Assembly: GCA_944342125.1 (NCBI GenBank)
Contig: CALVMF010000001.1
Location: 1 to 61,175 of the forward strand
DNA length: 61,175 nucleotides
Direction of reading: 5' to 3'
Origin: an uncultured Bacilli bacterium
GTDB lineage: Bacteria > Bacillota_I > Bacilli_A > RFN20 > CAG-826
Shown here in pieces: positions 35,826 through 44,374 of this stretch. Numbering within the stretch: the stretch's first letter is position 1; each line of letters opens with the position of its first letter. The position numbers and the translations under genes are program-made. The notes under the pieces were generated by a model. It saw only the letters and a list, made by a program, of their open reading frames with translations, was not told the DNA's origin and did not search any database.

Positions 35826-36629
35826 ATGAGATTATTTGTTTTTGATGTAGATGGAACTTTAATTAGTCACGGAAATACTAAATTAAAACCACAATTAATA
35901 AATAAGTTGAACGAAATTTTAAGTAATGGCGATGTTATAGCTATTGCAAGTGGAAGGCCATATTCGGGAATAATGAAAATTTTAAGTCAAATAAATGATG
36001 GGAAGAAATTTTGTTTATGTGCAAACGGAACTCAAGTCACCGATATCGAAGGTAATAGTCTATATTTTTGTGGTTTAACTCTTAAAGATTATTTAACTTT
36101 TTGCAAAGTTCACGAAAACATACTAAAGCATCGTAGTTCAAATATTTATTGTTATACAAGTGATAAAATTGCTTATTTAAAAAACAATTTTTGGATTAAA
36201 TTTGAAAAAGAAGCGAACAATTTTGAGGGAATTAATCTTAAAAAGGAAAAATTAGCTGAAGATTATCCAATATTGAAATTTATGATTGCTTCTGGATCTA
36301 GAAGAAGTAAGAGTTTTGATGAAAAGCAAATTAGCGAAGAAGAGAAAATAAAATATCACATCGTTCGAACTTCCCCATATTTTTTAGAATTTATCAATAA
36401 AAAAAGCGATAAGGCTGAAGGTGTTAGATTTCTTAAAGAATATTTAAAAATTCAAGATGAAAATGTTTATACTTTTGGGGATAGTGGAAATGATTTGCTG
36501 ATGATTAAGAATTTTAATGGTATCGCTATGGGTAACGCTATTAAAGAATGTAAAGATGTTGCTAAATTTATAACAAAAGATGTTGGTGAAGATGGAGTAA
36601 TTTACGCAATTGATAATTTTGTAAAATAA
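35826..36629 (+). CDS. HAD-superfamily Cof-type phosphatase
   Basis: A 267-residue HAD hydrolase of the Cof/YbiV type, usually acting on small phosphorylated sugars or cofactors. Motif I is FVFDVDGTLIS (residues 4-14), motif II ASGRPYSGI (about 41-49), the C2-type cap lies between, and the ending is the KAEGVRFLKEY lysine block and the motif IV GDSGNDLLMIK (about 218-228). Substrate unknown. The short distance to a -10 box suggests leaderless translation. A DUF2156-GNAT gene starts 2 nt after its stop. Confidence 0.88.
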   Translation: MRLFVFDVDGTLISHGNTKLKPQLINKLNEILSNGDVIAIASGRPYSGIMKILSQINDGKKFCLCANGTQVTDIEGNSLYFCGLTLKDYLTFCKVHENILKHRSSNIYCYTSDKIAYLKNNFWIKFEKEANNFEGINLKKEKLAEDYPILKFMIASGSRRSKSFDEKQISEEEKIKYHIVRTSPYFLEFINKKSDKAEGVRFLKEYLKIQDENVYTFGDSGNDLLMIKNFNGIAMGNAIKECKDVAKFITKDVGEDGVIYAIDNFVK

Positions 36630-36631
36630 TT

Positions 36632-38035
36632 ATGGTTCAGTTTAAAAGTTATGATATAGATGATGTTAAAAAGATAAAAGAGTTTTTGTATATACCAGAT
36701 AAGATTGGCTCTGATTACTCTATAGAAGTTATTTATTCTTGGAGACAACTTTTAAATACACAAATTGCCTATTCTTCTGACGATGCTTTTATAAAATCAA
36801 TGTATGATGAAAATAATTACTGCTTTTTCTTACCGCTTAAACATGGAATAGAAAATATTGAAGTTTTGCAGGAATATTTTTTAAATTCTGAGGAAAAATT
36901 TACGTTTGAAATGTGCAACTTATCAAAAGAAGAAGCCAATAAACTTAATTTAAAATTTCCTCACTCACGAATTTTTAACAATCGAAAATGGTCGGATTAT
37001 ATTTATAGCGTTGATGATTTAGCAAACTTTAAAGGAAATAAATATGCTTCAAAAAGACATCACGCAAATAGATTTTTAAAATTATATCCTGACTCATATA
37101 TTGTTGAAGCGACGCCAAGCGACAAAAAAGAAATCCTCTCTTTTTTGGATGAATTTGAAAAACAAAAAGAGTTTAATTCTAGCGAAGCAAGATTTGAGGA
37201 AGAAATGACAAGAAACTTGGTATTAAACTATGAAAAGCTTGGATTAAAATGCTTTTTATTAAAGAATAATGAGAAAGTCATTGGTCTTAATATCTTAGAA
37301 TTTAAAAAAGATGTAATTTATGATCATGTCGAGAAGTGCTCAAGAGAATATGAAGGTGTTTACGCTTATTTAGTTAGAGAAATAGCTAGAAAATTTGAAG
37401 GTAAATATAAGTTTATAAATCGCGAAGATGATTCTGGCGACTTAAATCTACGTTATTCTAAAGAAAGTTATCATCCATTATATTTATTAGACAAGTATTT
37501 GCTTATTGTAGAAAACAATCTTGATTTATTAACCAAGATTCCTGATTTAGTTGTCAATAAATCAGTAAGCATAGGAGAACTAAAAGAAAATTTTAAAGAT
37601 GATTATGCGAAATTAAACCTTGATGATGAGCGCAATAAATTTTGGGGATATGATTATCGAACCGATTTAAAAAATGGCGAAAAAGCTGATTCAGATTATT
37701 TTTATAATGTTGTTAAAAGTGATTTTAACAACAAAACATCATTTGTATTTTGCTTATATTATGAAGGCAAATTATCAGGAGAAATTGTTGCTTATAATTT
37801 GAAAAATGATAACTCATGTGAGATTGGGTATAGACTTTTTAAAGAGTTCGAAGGAAAAAATATTGCTTATTTATCCCTCTTAAAAGTGCTTGATTACTTA
37901 AAAAACAACGTAAAACTCAATTATTTTTCGATTAAATCATATAAAGAGAATAAAAAAAGCCTTTCGTTAATTGAAAGGCTGAATGCTCAATATTTAAATA
38001 GTGATGAGGCTTTTAAATATTTTAAAGTTTCTTAG
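36632..38035 (+). CDS. DUF2156-GNAT two-domain acyltransferase-like protein
   Basis: A 467-residue protein. Residues 1-300 match DUF2156, the GNAT-related domain seen in phosphatidylglycerol lysyltransferases: KYASKRHHANRFLKLYPD (about 137-154) and NREDDSGDLNLRYSKESYHP (about 269-288). Residues 310-467 form a second, classical GNAT domain: FVFCLYYEGKLSGEIVAYN, EIGYRLFKEFEGKNIAYLSLLKVLDY and the closing LNYFSIKSYKENKKSLSLIERL. The two may act in tandem on an aminoacyl or acyl acceptor; no membrane segment is present. It starts 2 nt after the HAD gene, and its last 14 nt overlap degV. Confidence 0.75.
   Translation: MVQFKSYDIDDVKKIKEFLYIPDKIGSDYSIEVIYSWRQLLNTQIAYSSDDAFIKSMYDENNYCFFLPLKHGIENIEVLQEYFLNSEEKFTFEMCNLSKEEANKLNLKFPHSRIFNNRKWSDYIYSVDDLANFKGNKYASKRHHANRFLKLYPDSYIVEATPSDKKEILSFLDEFEKQKEFNSSEARFEEEMTRNLVLNYEKLGLKCFLLKNNEKVIGLNILEFKKDVIYDHVEKCSREYEGVYAYLVREIARKFEGKYKFINREDDSGDLNLRYSKESYHPLYLLDKYLLIVENNLDLLTKIPDLVVNKSVSIGELKENFKDDYAKLNLDDERNKFWGYDYRTDLKNGEKADSDYFYNVVKSDFNNKTSFVFCLYYEGKLSGEIVAYNLKNDNSCEIGYRLFKEFEGKNIAYLSLLKVLDYLKNNVKLNYFSIKSYKENKKSLSLIERLNAQYLNSDEAFKYFKVS
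37952..37980 (-). terminator. degV terminator embedded in the opposite gene
   Basis: On the minus strand AGCCTTTC (37980-37973) pairs with GAAAGGCT (37965-37958) across a 7-nt loop, followed by a run of seven T. It is 42 nt past the degV stop and lies wholly inside the 3' coding end of the convergent DUF2156-GNAT gene. Confidence 0.75.
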
Positions 38036-38888
38036 TAAGTGCTAAAGCTAAAGCCCCAGGACCAATATGGGTTGCAACCGAAAGAGAAAGAGGATCAATC
38101 ATAATATCTCCTTCTTTAATATTTAAAGCGATAGCAAATTCTTTTTTTAACTCGAGAGCGTCATCTAAATTGTGAGTATAAGCCATAGCGAAGCTTAAAT
38201 TCTCATAAGGAATATCTTTGAATTTTGTTTGAACATCATGCTTGATGGCATCAATCATAATTTGCTTGGCTTTTTTGCTTCCAACAGCTTTTTTGTAGGC
38301 GTCTAATTTCTCTCCAAAGATGCTTAAAACAGGTTTAACATGTAAAACTGAACCTATAGCAGCTCCAGCTGGTGTTACTCTTCCGCCTTTTTTAAGATAT
38401 TTTAAAGTATCAACCATAATGTAAATTGTTGATTCGTGAGCTTCTTTGTTAAGAATTGCAACTATTTCTTCAGCGCTTTTGCCTTCATCTCTTAATTTGA
38501 TAGCATCATAAACTGATTGTTTTAAGCTTACACTAACGCGGTGATTATCAGCAACGAACACTTTACCAGGATAAGAAGCAGAAAGACCGATAGAATTATG
38601 ACATTCTTCACTTAACCCGCTACTCATTGGAATTTGAACGATTTGATCATAAGTTTTTAATAATTCTTCCCAAAGTTCGATGATTTGACCAGGTGCAGGT
38701 TGAGAAGTTCTAATATCAGCATCCTTGCTCATGCAATTATAAAAATCTTCTTCGCTGAATTGTTCGTTTTGATATTTTGTAACACCATCAACAATGACTG
38801 GCATTTTAATGGCGTAAATTCCTAATTCTTTAAGTTCTTGAGGGGTGAAACCTGCGTTATCATCAGTAATAATAGCAATTTTTTTCAT
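38022..38888 (-). CDS. DegV family fatty-acid-binding protein
   Basis: A 288-residue DegV/FakB-type protein. It begins MKKIAIITDDNAGFTPQELKELGI, has the conserved TSQPAPGQI loop (about residues 62-70), the PMSSGLSEECHNS block (about 92-104), YLKKGGRVTPAGAAIGSVLHVKPVL-like segment (about 165-189) and a HIGPGALAL ending. FakB proteins present fatty acids to the kinase FakA. I chose ATG 38888 because GGAGGAATTT precedes it. A stand-alone FakA-type domain is encoded 2.8 kb away at 41674. Confidence 0.92.
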   Translation of the reverse strand: MKKIAIITDDNAGFTPQELKELGIYAIKMPVIVDGVTKYQNEQFSEEDFYNCMSKDADIRTSQPAPGQIIELWEELLKTYDQIVQIPMSSGLSEECHNSIGLSASYPGKVFVADNHRVSVSLKQSVYDAIKLRDEGKSAEEIVAILNKEAHESTIYIMVDTLKYLKKGGRVTPAGAAIGSVLHVKPVLSIFGEKLDAYKKAVGSKKAKQIMIDAIKHDVQTKFKDIPYENLSFAMAYTHNLDDALELKKEFAIALNIKEGDIMIDPLSLSVATHIGPGALALALTKKL

Positions 38889-39128
38889 AAATTCCTCCGC
38901 CGTTACAACGATAAGCATATCAAAATTTATAAACAAAGACAGCATTTTGTTAAAAAATGAACTAGAGTTAAGAATTTATAAAAAAGAAAAGAGTTATTAT
39001 CTTTATTGATTAATGAAAATATAAATTGCCTCTACATGGTGAAAATTTATTATTTAACGGAAAGAGAAATTAGTTATTATCACGTTTGAAAATGATATAA
39101 TCAAGGGCGTTCAAAAAAGGAGTAAGTT

Positions 39129-40034
39129 ATGCCGTTTTATTTTAAGAAAGGGGATCTCGTAGAAATCAATTGCGATGCAATTATTAATGCAAGTAATGTT
39201 AATTTGAAAATGGTCGAAGGTGTCGGTAGAGCAATTTTTCATAAAGCTGGAGACAAGGAATTAAGTAACGCCTGTAAACAAATCGGTCATTGTGATGTTG
39301 GCAAGGCTGTAGTCACGCCAAGTTTTAACTTAAAAAACGCAAAAGCTATTATTCATGCCGTTGCTCCAATTTATATAAATGGAAAGCATGGTGAAGAAAA
39401 AGCATTAAGGCAAACTTATCAATCCGTTTTTAAAATAGCTCTCGAAAATAACTATAAAACTCTTGCTTTTCCTCTTTTAAGTGGCGAATTTAACTATCCT
39501 TTAAGAGAATGTTATGAAGTAGGCTTAGATGAAATCAAGAAATTCTTAAAAAGTCACGATGATTTTAAGATTTACATGGTTTTGTTTAAAAATTTCCCTG
39601 AAATTGTTTCTGAAGATACACAAGCGAAAATCTCTAAGTTTATTTTAGATCAATATAAAGTTATTTTTGGTAGCCCATCGAATTCAAAATCTTCAAATGA
39701 AGAATTTGTTAAACTTGTAAAAGAGCATCAAAACGCACTTAATATCAGCGATGAAGATCTTGCTTTTAATTCTAACTATACACCAGAAGAACTTAATCAA
39801 ATTTTAACAATAAAAAATGACATACCTACAAAAAGTGTTTGCTACGCTTTAGCTATTGGATTAAAAGCCGATGAAAAATTTCTTAAAGAAATGCTACTTT
39901 CTTTAGGTTACACAAGCTTAAATGATGATATGTCAGGCTTAGTAACTTTGTATTTTCTTAATCTCAAAATTTACGATATTTTAAAAGTAAACGAAGTACT
40001 TTTTAAATATAATGTAACACCTTTAGGTCTCTAG
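39129..40034 (+). CDS. Macro-domain protein with C-terminal regulator-like domain
   Basis: A 301-residue protein. Residues 1-160 are a macro domain, binding ADP-ribose or related ligands: GDLVEINCDAIINASNVNLK, GVGRAIFHKAG and FPLLSGEFNYPL. Residues 195-301 match the helical domain often attached to bacterial macro proteins, built like a one-off helix-turn-helix unit: IPTKSVCYALAIGLKADEKFL, LLSLGYTSL, YFLNLKIYDILKVNEVLF and a terminal LG. That domain's function is not settled. The promoter has TATAAT around 39097 and the AAAAGGAG ribosome-binding site is strong. Confidence 0.85.
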   Translation: MPFYFKKGDLVEINCDAIINASNVNLKMVEGVGRAIFHKAGDKELSNACKQIGHCDVGKAVVTPSFNLKNAKAIIHAVAPIYINGKHGEEKALRQTYQSVFKIALENNYKTLAFPLLSGEFNYPLRECYEVGLDEIKKFLKSHDDFKIYMVLFKNFPEIVSEDTQAKISKFILDQYKVIFGSPSNSKSSNEEFVKLVKEHQNALNISDEDLAFNSNYTPEELNQILTIKNDIPTKSVCYALAIGLKADEKFLKEMLLSLGYTSLNDDMSGLVTLYFLNLKIYDILKVNEVLFKYNVTPLGL

Positions 40035-40058
40035 TTATATTTTATATATAAAATATAA
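40035..40058. repeat. 24-bp perfect AT palindrome
   Basis: Beginning one base after the macro-gene stop, bases 40035-40058 form a perfect palindrome of A and T only (12-bp arms, no loop). It precedes the terminator at 40068. Confidence 0.6.
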
Positions 40059-40067
40059 ATTGCAAGG

Positions 40068-40096
40068 ATGGTTTCTTAAATAGGAACCATTTTTTC
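40068..40096 (+). terminator. Terminator of the macro-domain gene
   Basis: Stem ATGGTTTC (40068-40075) / GGAACCAT (40083-40090), one G-U pair, 7-nt loop, then TTTTTTC. Confidence 0.85.
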
Positions 40097-40168
40097 TTTG
40101 GCAATAATATTAACAAACCAGCTTTTGAGTGTTAAAATATTTACGCCAATAGGTTATAGGAGGAATAT

Positions 40169-41353
40169 ATGGCAAGATTTACATTACCAAGAGATGTCTA
40201 CTATGGATGTGGATCCTTAGAGAATCTCAAATCATTAAAAGGTAAAAGAGCTATCGTCGTTACTGGCGGACACTCAATGAAAGCTAGCGGATTCTTAGAT
40301 AAAACCGTTAACTATTTAAAAGAAGCAGGATTTGAAGTAGAAACATTTGAAGGTGTTGAACCAGATCCATCAATCGAAACAGTTATGAAAGGCGCTGAAG
40401 CCATGAGAAAATTCAAGCCAGATTGGATTGTTGCTATCGGTGGCGGTTCCCCAATTGATGCTGCAAAAGCTATGTGGGCTTTCTATGAACACCCAGAGAC
40501 AAGCTTTGAAACACTTTGCACCCCATTCAGCTTCCCACACTTAAGAGAAAAAGCAAGATTCTGTGCTATTCCTTCAACAAGCGGTACTGCAACTGAAGTC
40601 ACAGCTTTCTCAGTTATTACTGATTACGCAAAAGGTATCAAATATCCTTTAGCAGACTTCGAAATTACACCAGATGTCGCAATTGTTGATCCAGATATCG
40701 TCAGAGGTTTACCTCAAAAGCAAGTTGCCTTCACTGGTATGGATGCTATGACACACGCTATTGAAGCTTATGTTTCAACACTTGCTACACCATTTACAGA
40801 TCCATTAGCACTTAAAGCTATCAAGATGATCAACACATCATTAGTTGATTCTTACAACAATCCAAATGGTAAGGGCAGAGAAGAAATGCACTATGCTCAA
40901 TGTTTAGCTGGTATGGCATTCTCTAATGCTTTATTAGGTATTGTCCATAGTATGGCACATAAGACTGGTGCTGCTTTCTCAACTGGTCACATTCCACACG
41001 GATGTGCTAATGCTATGTATCTTCCACACGTTATCGAATACAATGCAAACAATCAAAGAGCACGTGAAAGATATGCTCAAATTGCTCAAACTTTAGGTAT
41101 TGAAGGCGAAACAGCTAAAGAACAAACTCAAGGTTTAATCGATAGATTACACGAATTAAATCATTTATTAGGCATTCCACAATCAATGCAAGAGTTTGGT
41201 GTTAATGAAAAAGAATTTAAAGAAAAACTTACTACAATTGCTCACAATGCTGTAGGTGATGCTTGTACAGGAAGTAACCCAAACCCAATCGATGATGCCA
41301 AAATGGCTGACTTATTCGTTTGCTGCTACTACAACAAACCTTATAAGTTCTAA
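40169..41353 (+). CDS. Iron-containing alcohol dehydrogenase
   Basis: A 394-residue group III (iron-dependent) alcohol dehydrogenase, probably reducing aldehydes to alcohols in fermentation. The nucleotide-binding WIVAIGGGSPIDAAKA is at about 90-105. The metal ligands are the Asp and His of MDAMTHAIEAY (about 189-199) and the histidines of LGIVHSMAHKTGAAF and HIPHGCANAM (about 258-285). Codon choice with C-ending codons resembles eno and suggests high expression. TAGGAGGAAT precedes the ATG, and strong terminators bound it on both sides. Confidence 0.93.
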   Translation: MARFTLPRDVYYGCGSLENLKSLKGKRAIVVTGGHSMKASGFLDKTVNYLKEAGFEVETFEGVEPDPSIETVMKGAEAMRKFKPDWIVAIGGGSPIDAAKAMWAFYEHPETSFETLCTPFSFPHLREKARFCAIPSTSGTATEVTAFSVITDYAKGIKYPLADFEITPDVAIVDPDIVRGLPQKQVAFTGMDAMTHAIEAYVSTLATPFTDPLALKAIKMINTSLVDSYNNPNGKGREEMHYAQCLAGMAFSNALLGIVHSMAHKTGAAFSTGHIPHGCANAMYLPHVIEYNANNQRARERYAQIAQTLGIEGETAKEQTQGLIDRLHELNHLLGIPQSMQEFGVNEKEFKEKLTTIAHNAVGDACTGSNPNPIDDAKMADLFVCCYYNKPYKF

Positions 41354-41373
41354 TTGAGTCAATTTAAGACAAT

Positions 41374-41400
41374 AAGCCGCTTTATAGCGGCTTTTTTTCT
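41374..41400 (+). terminator. Terminator of the alcohol dehydrogenase gene
   Basis: AAGCCGCT (41374-41381), loop TTAT, AGCGGCTT (41386-41393), then a T run; 20 nt after the stop codon. Confidence 0.9.
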
Positions 41401-41411
41401 CTTATATAAAT

Positions 41412-41615
41412 ATGGCGAAATCTATTAAAATTGGAAACATTGTTTTAGTGAAAGTTAGCGATGATGGCGAAGAAAAAATCGCTAGAGTTGTCAGCGTTAG
41501 CCATCAAAATGAAACGGCGATGGTTATGTTTTTGGACGACTTATTTTGCGACACTTATCTAGATAGTGTTCCTCTTTTAAATTGCCGATTATATGAGAAT
41601 AGAAAAGTTATTTAG
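41412..41615 (+). CDS. Small conserved-looking protein of unknown function
   Basis: A 67-residue protein, MAKSIKIGNIVLVKVSDDGEE at the start and strand-rich throughout (IARVVSVSHQ, AMVMFLDDLFCDT), suggesting a small SH3-like beta fold. I cannot name it. No Shine-Dalgarno precedes the ATG; a TATATA lies immediately upstream. Amphipathic pattern and codon use look coding, but no domain evidence is available. Confidence 0.5.
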   Translation: MAKSIKIGNIVLVKVSDDGEEKIARVVSVSHQNETAMVMFLDDLFCDTYLDSVPLLNCRLYENRKVI

Positions 41616-41673
41616 AAAAAATAAACGAACTTTTGCAGACTTTTTTTAATAAAAACAATATTTGGAGTCAAAA

Positions 41674-41925
41674 ATGATTGAATTTAGATATGATACGCAA
41701 CTATTGATTGAAGGTAAAAATCTAAGCGAAGATGCAATTAATGATTATTTTAATAAAAATTTTAAGGGCGATTGTTTATTAGCTGTTGGCGATGATACCT
41801 TAATCAAGATTCATTATCATACAAATGAACCTTGGAAGGTCTTAGAATACTGCGCAAGTTTAGGTGAAATTTACGATATTGTCGTCGAAGATATGGATCG
41901 CCAAGCACGTGGTTTAAAAGGTTAA
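41674..41925 (+). CDS. Stand-alone FakA middle-domain-like protein
   Basis: An 83-residue protein that matches the middle domain of the fatty-acid kinase FakA (YloV): FRYDTQLLIEGKNL corresponds to the Y.YCTEFLI start, then CLLAVGDDTLIKIHYHTNEP and WKVLEYCASLGEIYDIVVED, like the DELVKVHVHTNDPGKVLEYA.KLGEL..IKIENM segment. The kinase and C-terminal domains are missing. The cysteine of the YCTEF start is Asp here, while the HxH pair remains. ATG 41674 has GGAG 6 nt upstream; TTG 41662 lies before it. A DegV/FakB protein is encoded nearby. Confidence 0.72.
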   Translation: MIEFRYDTQLLIEGKNLSEDAINDYFNKNFKGDCLLAVGDDTLIKIHYHTNEPWKVLEYCASLGEIYDIVVEDMDRQARGLKG

Positions 41926-42002
41926 ATAATACGAGTTTTGGATATTTATTTTCAGGCATTAAGAGTCTATACTTTTAATGTATTTAAGGAGAAGAATAGG
42001 AT

Positions 42003-42848
42003 ATGTATAAAATTGTCAGAAAACATGTATTCAATCCTACAGAAACATTACTTGAAATTGAAGCTCCTGCAGTAGCAAAAAAAGCTCAACCAGGGCAATT
42101 CATTATTTTAAGAGTGGATGAAATGGGAGAAAGAATACCTTTAACAGTCGGAGGATACGATAGAGAAAAAGGTACTGTTACCATTATTTTCCAAATCGTT
42201 GGTGCATCTACTTTTAAGTTAAATCAACTTGAAGTTGGTGATTGCTTACATGACTTTGTTGGTCCATTAGGAAGACCAACCGAATTAACTGGAGAAAAAG
42301 TTTGTGTAGTTGGCGGTGGTCTTGGAACTGCAATCGCTTACCCAATTGCTAAAGCTTTCCATGATGAAGGTAAAAAAGTGACAGCTATTGCTGGTTTCAG
42401 AAATAAAGATTTAATTATTTTACATGATGAATTCTCACAAGCTTCTGATAAATATATTGAAATGACTGATGACGGAAGTAACGGAAATAAGGGAAATGTT
42501 GTTGTTCCACTTGAAAAACTTTTATCTGAAGGTGAAAAATTCGATAAAGTTATTTGTATTGGACCAGTTATTATGATGAAATTCGTCACTCAATGTTGTA
42601 AAAAATATAATGTACCAGAATGTGTTTGTTCTATGAACCCAATTATGATTGATGGAACAGGTATGTGCGGTTGCTGCAGATTAACTGTTGGTGGAAAAAC
42701 CAAGTTTGCTTGTGTTGATGGTCCTGATTTTAATGCTTATGAAGTTGACTTTGATGAAGCTATGCAAAGAGGAACTATGTATAAAGCATTTGAAAAGAAG
42801 GCTTATGAAGAAGCAAAATGTAATCTTTTTAAAAAAGAGGTTAAATAG
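42003..42848 (+). CDS. nfnA: Ferredoxin:NADP+ oxidoreductase subunit alpha (NfnA type)
   Basis: A 281-residue FAD/NAD-binding reductase subunit related to PyrK and sulfide dehydrogenase beta. A flavin barrel (AKKAQPGQFIILRV, RIPLTVGGYDREKGTVTI) is followed by the NAD domain (VCVVGGGLGTAIAYPIAKA) and the [2Fe-2S] cysteines in VCSMNPIMIDGTGMCGCC and FACVDGPDF. With NfnB it forms the flavin-based electron-bifurcating NADH-dependent ferredoxin:NADP+ oxidoreductase in anaerobes. AGGAGAAG precedes the ATG and nfnB starts 2 nt downstream. Confidence 0.88.
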   Translation: MYKIVRKHVFNPTETLLEIEAPAVAKKAQPGQFIILRVDEMGERIPLTVGGYDREKGTVTIIFQIVGASTFKLNQLEVGDCLHDFVGPLGRPTELTGEKVCVVGGGLGTAIAYPIAKAFHDEGKKVTAIAGFRNKDLIILHDEFSQASDKYIEMTDDGSNGNKGNVVVPLEKLLSEGEKFDKVICIGPVIMMKFVTQCCKKYNVPECVCSMNPIMIDGTGMCGCCRLTVGGKTKFACVDGPDFNAYEVDFDEAMQRGTMYKAFEKKAYEEAKCNLFKKEVK

Positions 42849-42850
42849 TT

Positions 42851-44263
42851 ATGTGGAAAGAATATAAACCAAACATGGCATTAAAAAAGAATCCAATGCC
42901 ATCACAAGATCCAAAAGTAAGAGCTCATAATTTTAAAGAAGTTGCCGAAGGCTATACTGCTGAAATGGCAATAGATGAAGCAAAAAGATGCTTAGGCTGC
43001 CCAAATAAACCATGTGTAGCTCATTGTCCAGTTAATATTGATATTCCAAATTTCATTCACGAAGTAGCTTTAGGAAATTTTGAAAAAGCTTATGAGATTA
43101 TTTCAGAATCTAGCTCATTACCTGCAGTTTGCGGAAGAGTTTGCCCTCAAGAAACTCAATGTGAGATGAAATGTACAAGAGGAATAAGACCTGGAAGCGA
43201 ACCTGTCGCTATCGGACGTCTTGAAAGATTTGTTGCAGACTGGCATAACGCTAACTTTAAAGGCGAAATCGTTAGACCTAAATCAAATGGTCATAAAGTC
43301 GCTATTATTGGTTCTGGTCCTTCTGGCTTAACATGTGCTGGTGATTTAGCAAAAAAAGGCTATGATGTTACAGTTTTTGAAGCATTGCATTTAGCTGGTG
43401 GTGTTTTAGTCTATGGTATTCCTGAATTCAGATTACCAAAATCAATCGTTCAAAAAGAAGTTGATGGATTAAAGCAACTTGGTGTTAAAGTTGAAACAAA
43501 TATGGTCATTGGACGTGTTATTACTATCGATGAATTATTAAAAGAATATCATTTTGAAGCCATCTTTATCGGTAGTGGTGCAGGTCTTCCAAGATTTTTA
43601 GGAATTCCAGGCGAAAACTTAAAAGGCGTTTATTCAGCAAATGAATATTTAACACGTACTAACTTAATGAAGGCATATAGAGAGGATAGTGATACTCCAA
43701 TTGAACATGCTAAAAATGTTGCAGTTGTTGGAGGCGGTAACGTTGCAATGGACGCAGCAAGATGTGCTTTAAGATTAGGTGCCGAGCATGTTTATATTGT
43801 TTACCGTAGAAGTTTAGAAGAATTACCTGCAAGAAAAGAAGAAGTTGAACATGCAATGGAAGAAGGAGTTGATTTCCAACTTTTAAATAATCCTGTTGAA
43901 CTTTTTGGGGATCCTGAAACTGGACTTGTCTCTAAAATGAAGGTTGAAAAAATGGAATTAGGTGAACCTGATGCAAGTGGCAGAAGAAGACCAGTTGGCA
44001 CAGGAGAATATAGAGAAATTGAAGTTGATTGTGTCATCGATGCAATCGGTACTACTCCAAATCCACTAATTAAACATACAACAGAAGGACTTGAAACAAA
44101 TCCTCATGGATGTATTGTTACAAAAGGTGAATCTGGGCTTACATCTAGAGAACACGTTTATGCAGGTGGTGATGCCGTTACTGGAGCCGCTACAGTTATT
44201 CTCGCTATGGGCGCCGGAAAACATGCTGCTAAAGCGATTGATGAAGAATTAATGGGAAAATAG
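42851..44263 (+). CDS. nfnB: NfnB / glutamate synthase small-subunit-like flavoprotein
   Basis: A 470-residue subunit with two N-terminal [4Fe-4S] sites (CLGCPNKPCVAHCPV at about 48-62 and CGRVCPQETQCEMKC at about 94-108), the FAD-binding GSGPSGLTCAGDLAKKGYDV (about 154-173), the NADP-binding VVGGGNVAMDAARCALRLG (about 295-313) and the final GGDAVTGAATVILAMGAGK. The family covers GltD, SudA and NfnB; the preceding nfnA identifies it as the NfnAB pair linking NADH, NADPH and ferredoxin pools. No glutamate synthase large subunit is present. Confidence 0.88.
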   Translation: MWKEYKPNMALKKNPMPSQDPKVRAHNFKEVAEGYTAEMAIDEAKRCLGCPNKPCVAHCPVNIDIPNFIHEVALGNFEKAYEIISESSSLPAVCGRVCPQETQCEMKCTRGIRPGSEPVAIGRLERFVADWHNANFKGEIVRPKSNGHKVAIIGSGPSGLTCAGDLAKKGYDVTVFEALHLAGGVLVYGIPEFRLPKSIVQKEVDGLKQLGVKVETNMVIGRVITIDELLKEYHFEAIFIGSGAGLPRFLGIPGENLKGVYSANEYLTRTNLMKAYREDSDTPIEHAKNVAVVGGGNVAMDAARCALRLGAEHVYIVYRRSLEELPARKEEVEHAMEEGVDFQLLNNPVELFGDPETGLVSKMKVEKMELGEPDASGRRRPVGTGEYREIEVDCVIDAIGTTPNPLIKHTTEGLETNPHGCIVTKGESGLTSREHVYAGGDAVTGAATVILAMGAGKHAAKAIDEELMGK

Positions 44264-44283
44264 TTTCTATAATAAAAATTAAC

Positions 44284-44313
44284 AAAACCGCCGAACAATA
44301 CGGCGGTTTTTTT
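44284..44313. terminator. Bidirectional terminator between nfnB and tRNA-Ser
   Basis: AAAACCGCCG (44284-44293) pairs with CGGCGGTTTT (44301-44310) across a 7-nt loop. A T run follows on the plus strand and T-rich sequence on the minus strand, so it can end both nfnB and the convergent tRNA transcript. Confidence 0.88.
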
Positions 44314-44374
44314 AAAATAACGAACTTTTGCGGAGAAAAATTCATATTTATAAGGAATTTAATTAACAATTTAT

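Noticed and set aside
23304..38974. Shared 14-bp string ACTAGAGTTAAGAA at about 23306 and 38961
   Set aside because: Only two copies of a short AT-rich string; neither sits at a consistent distance from a gene.
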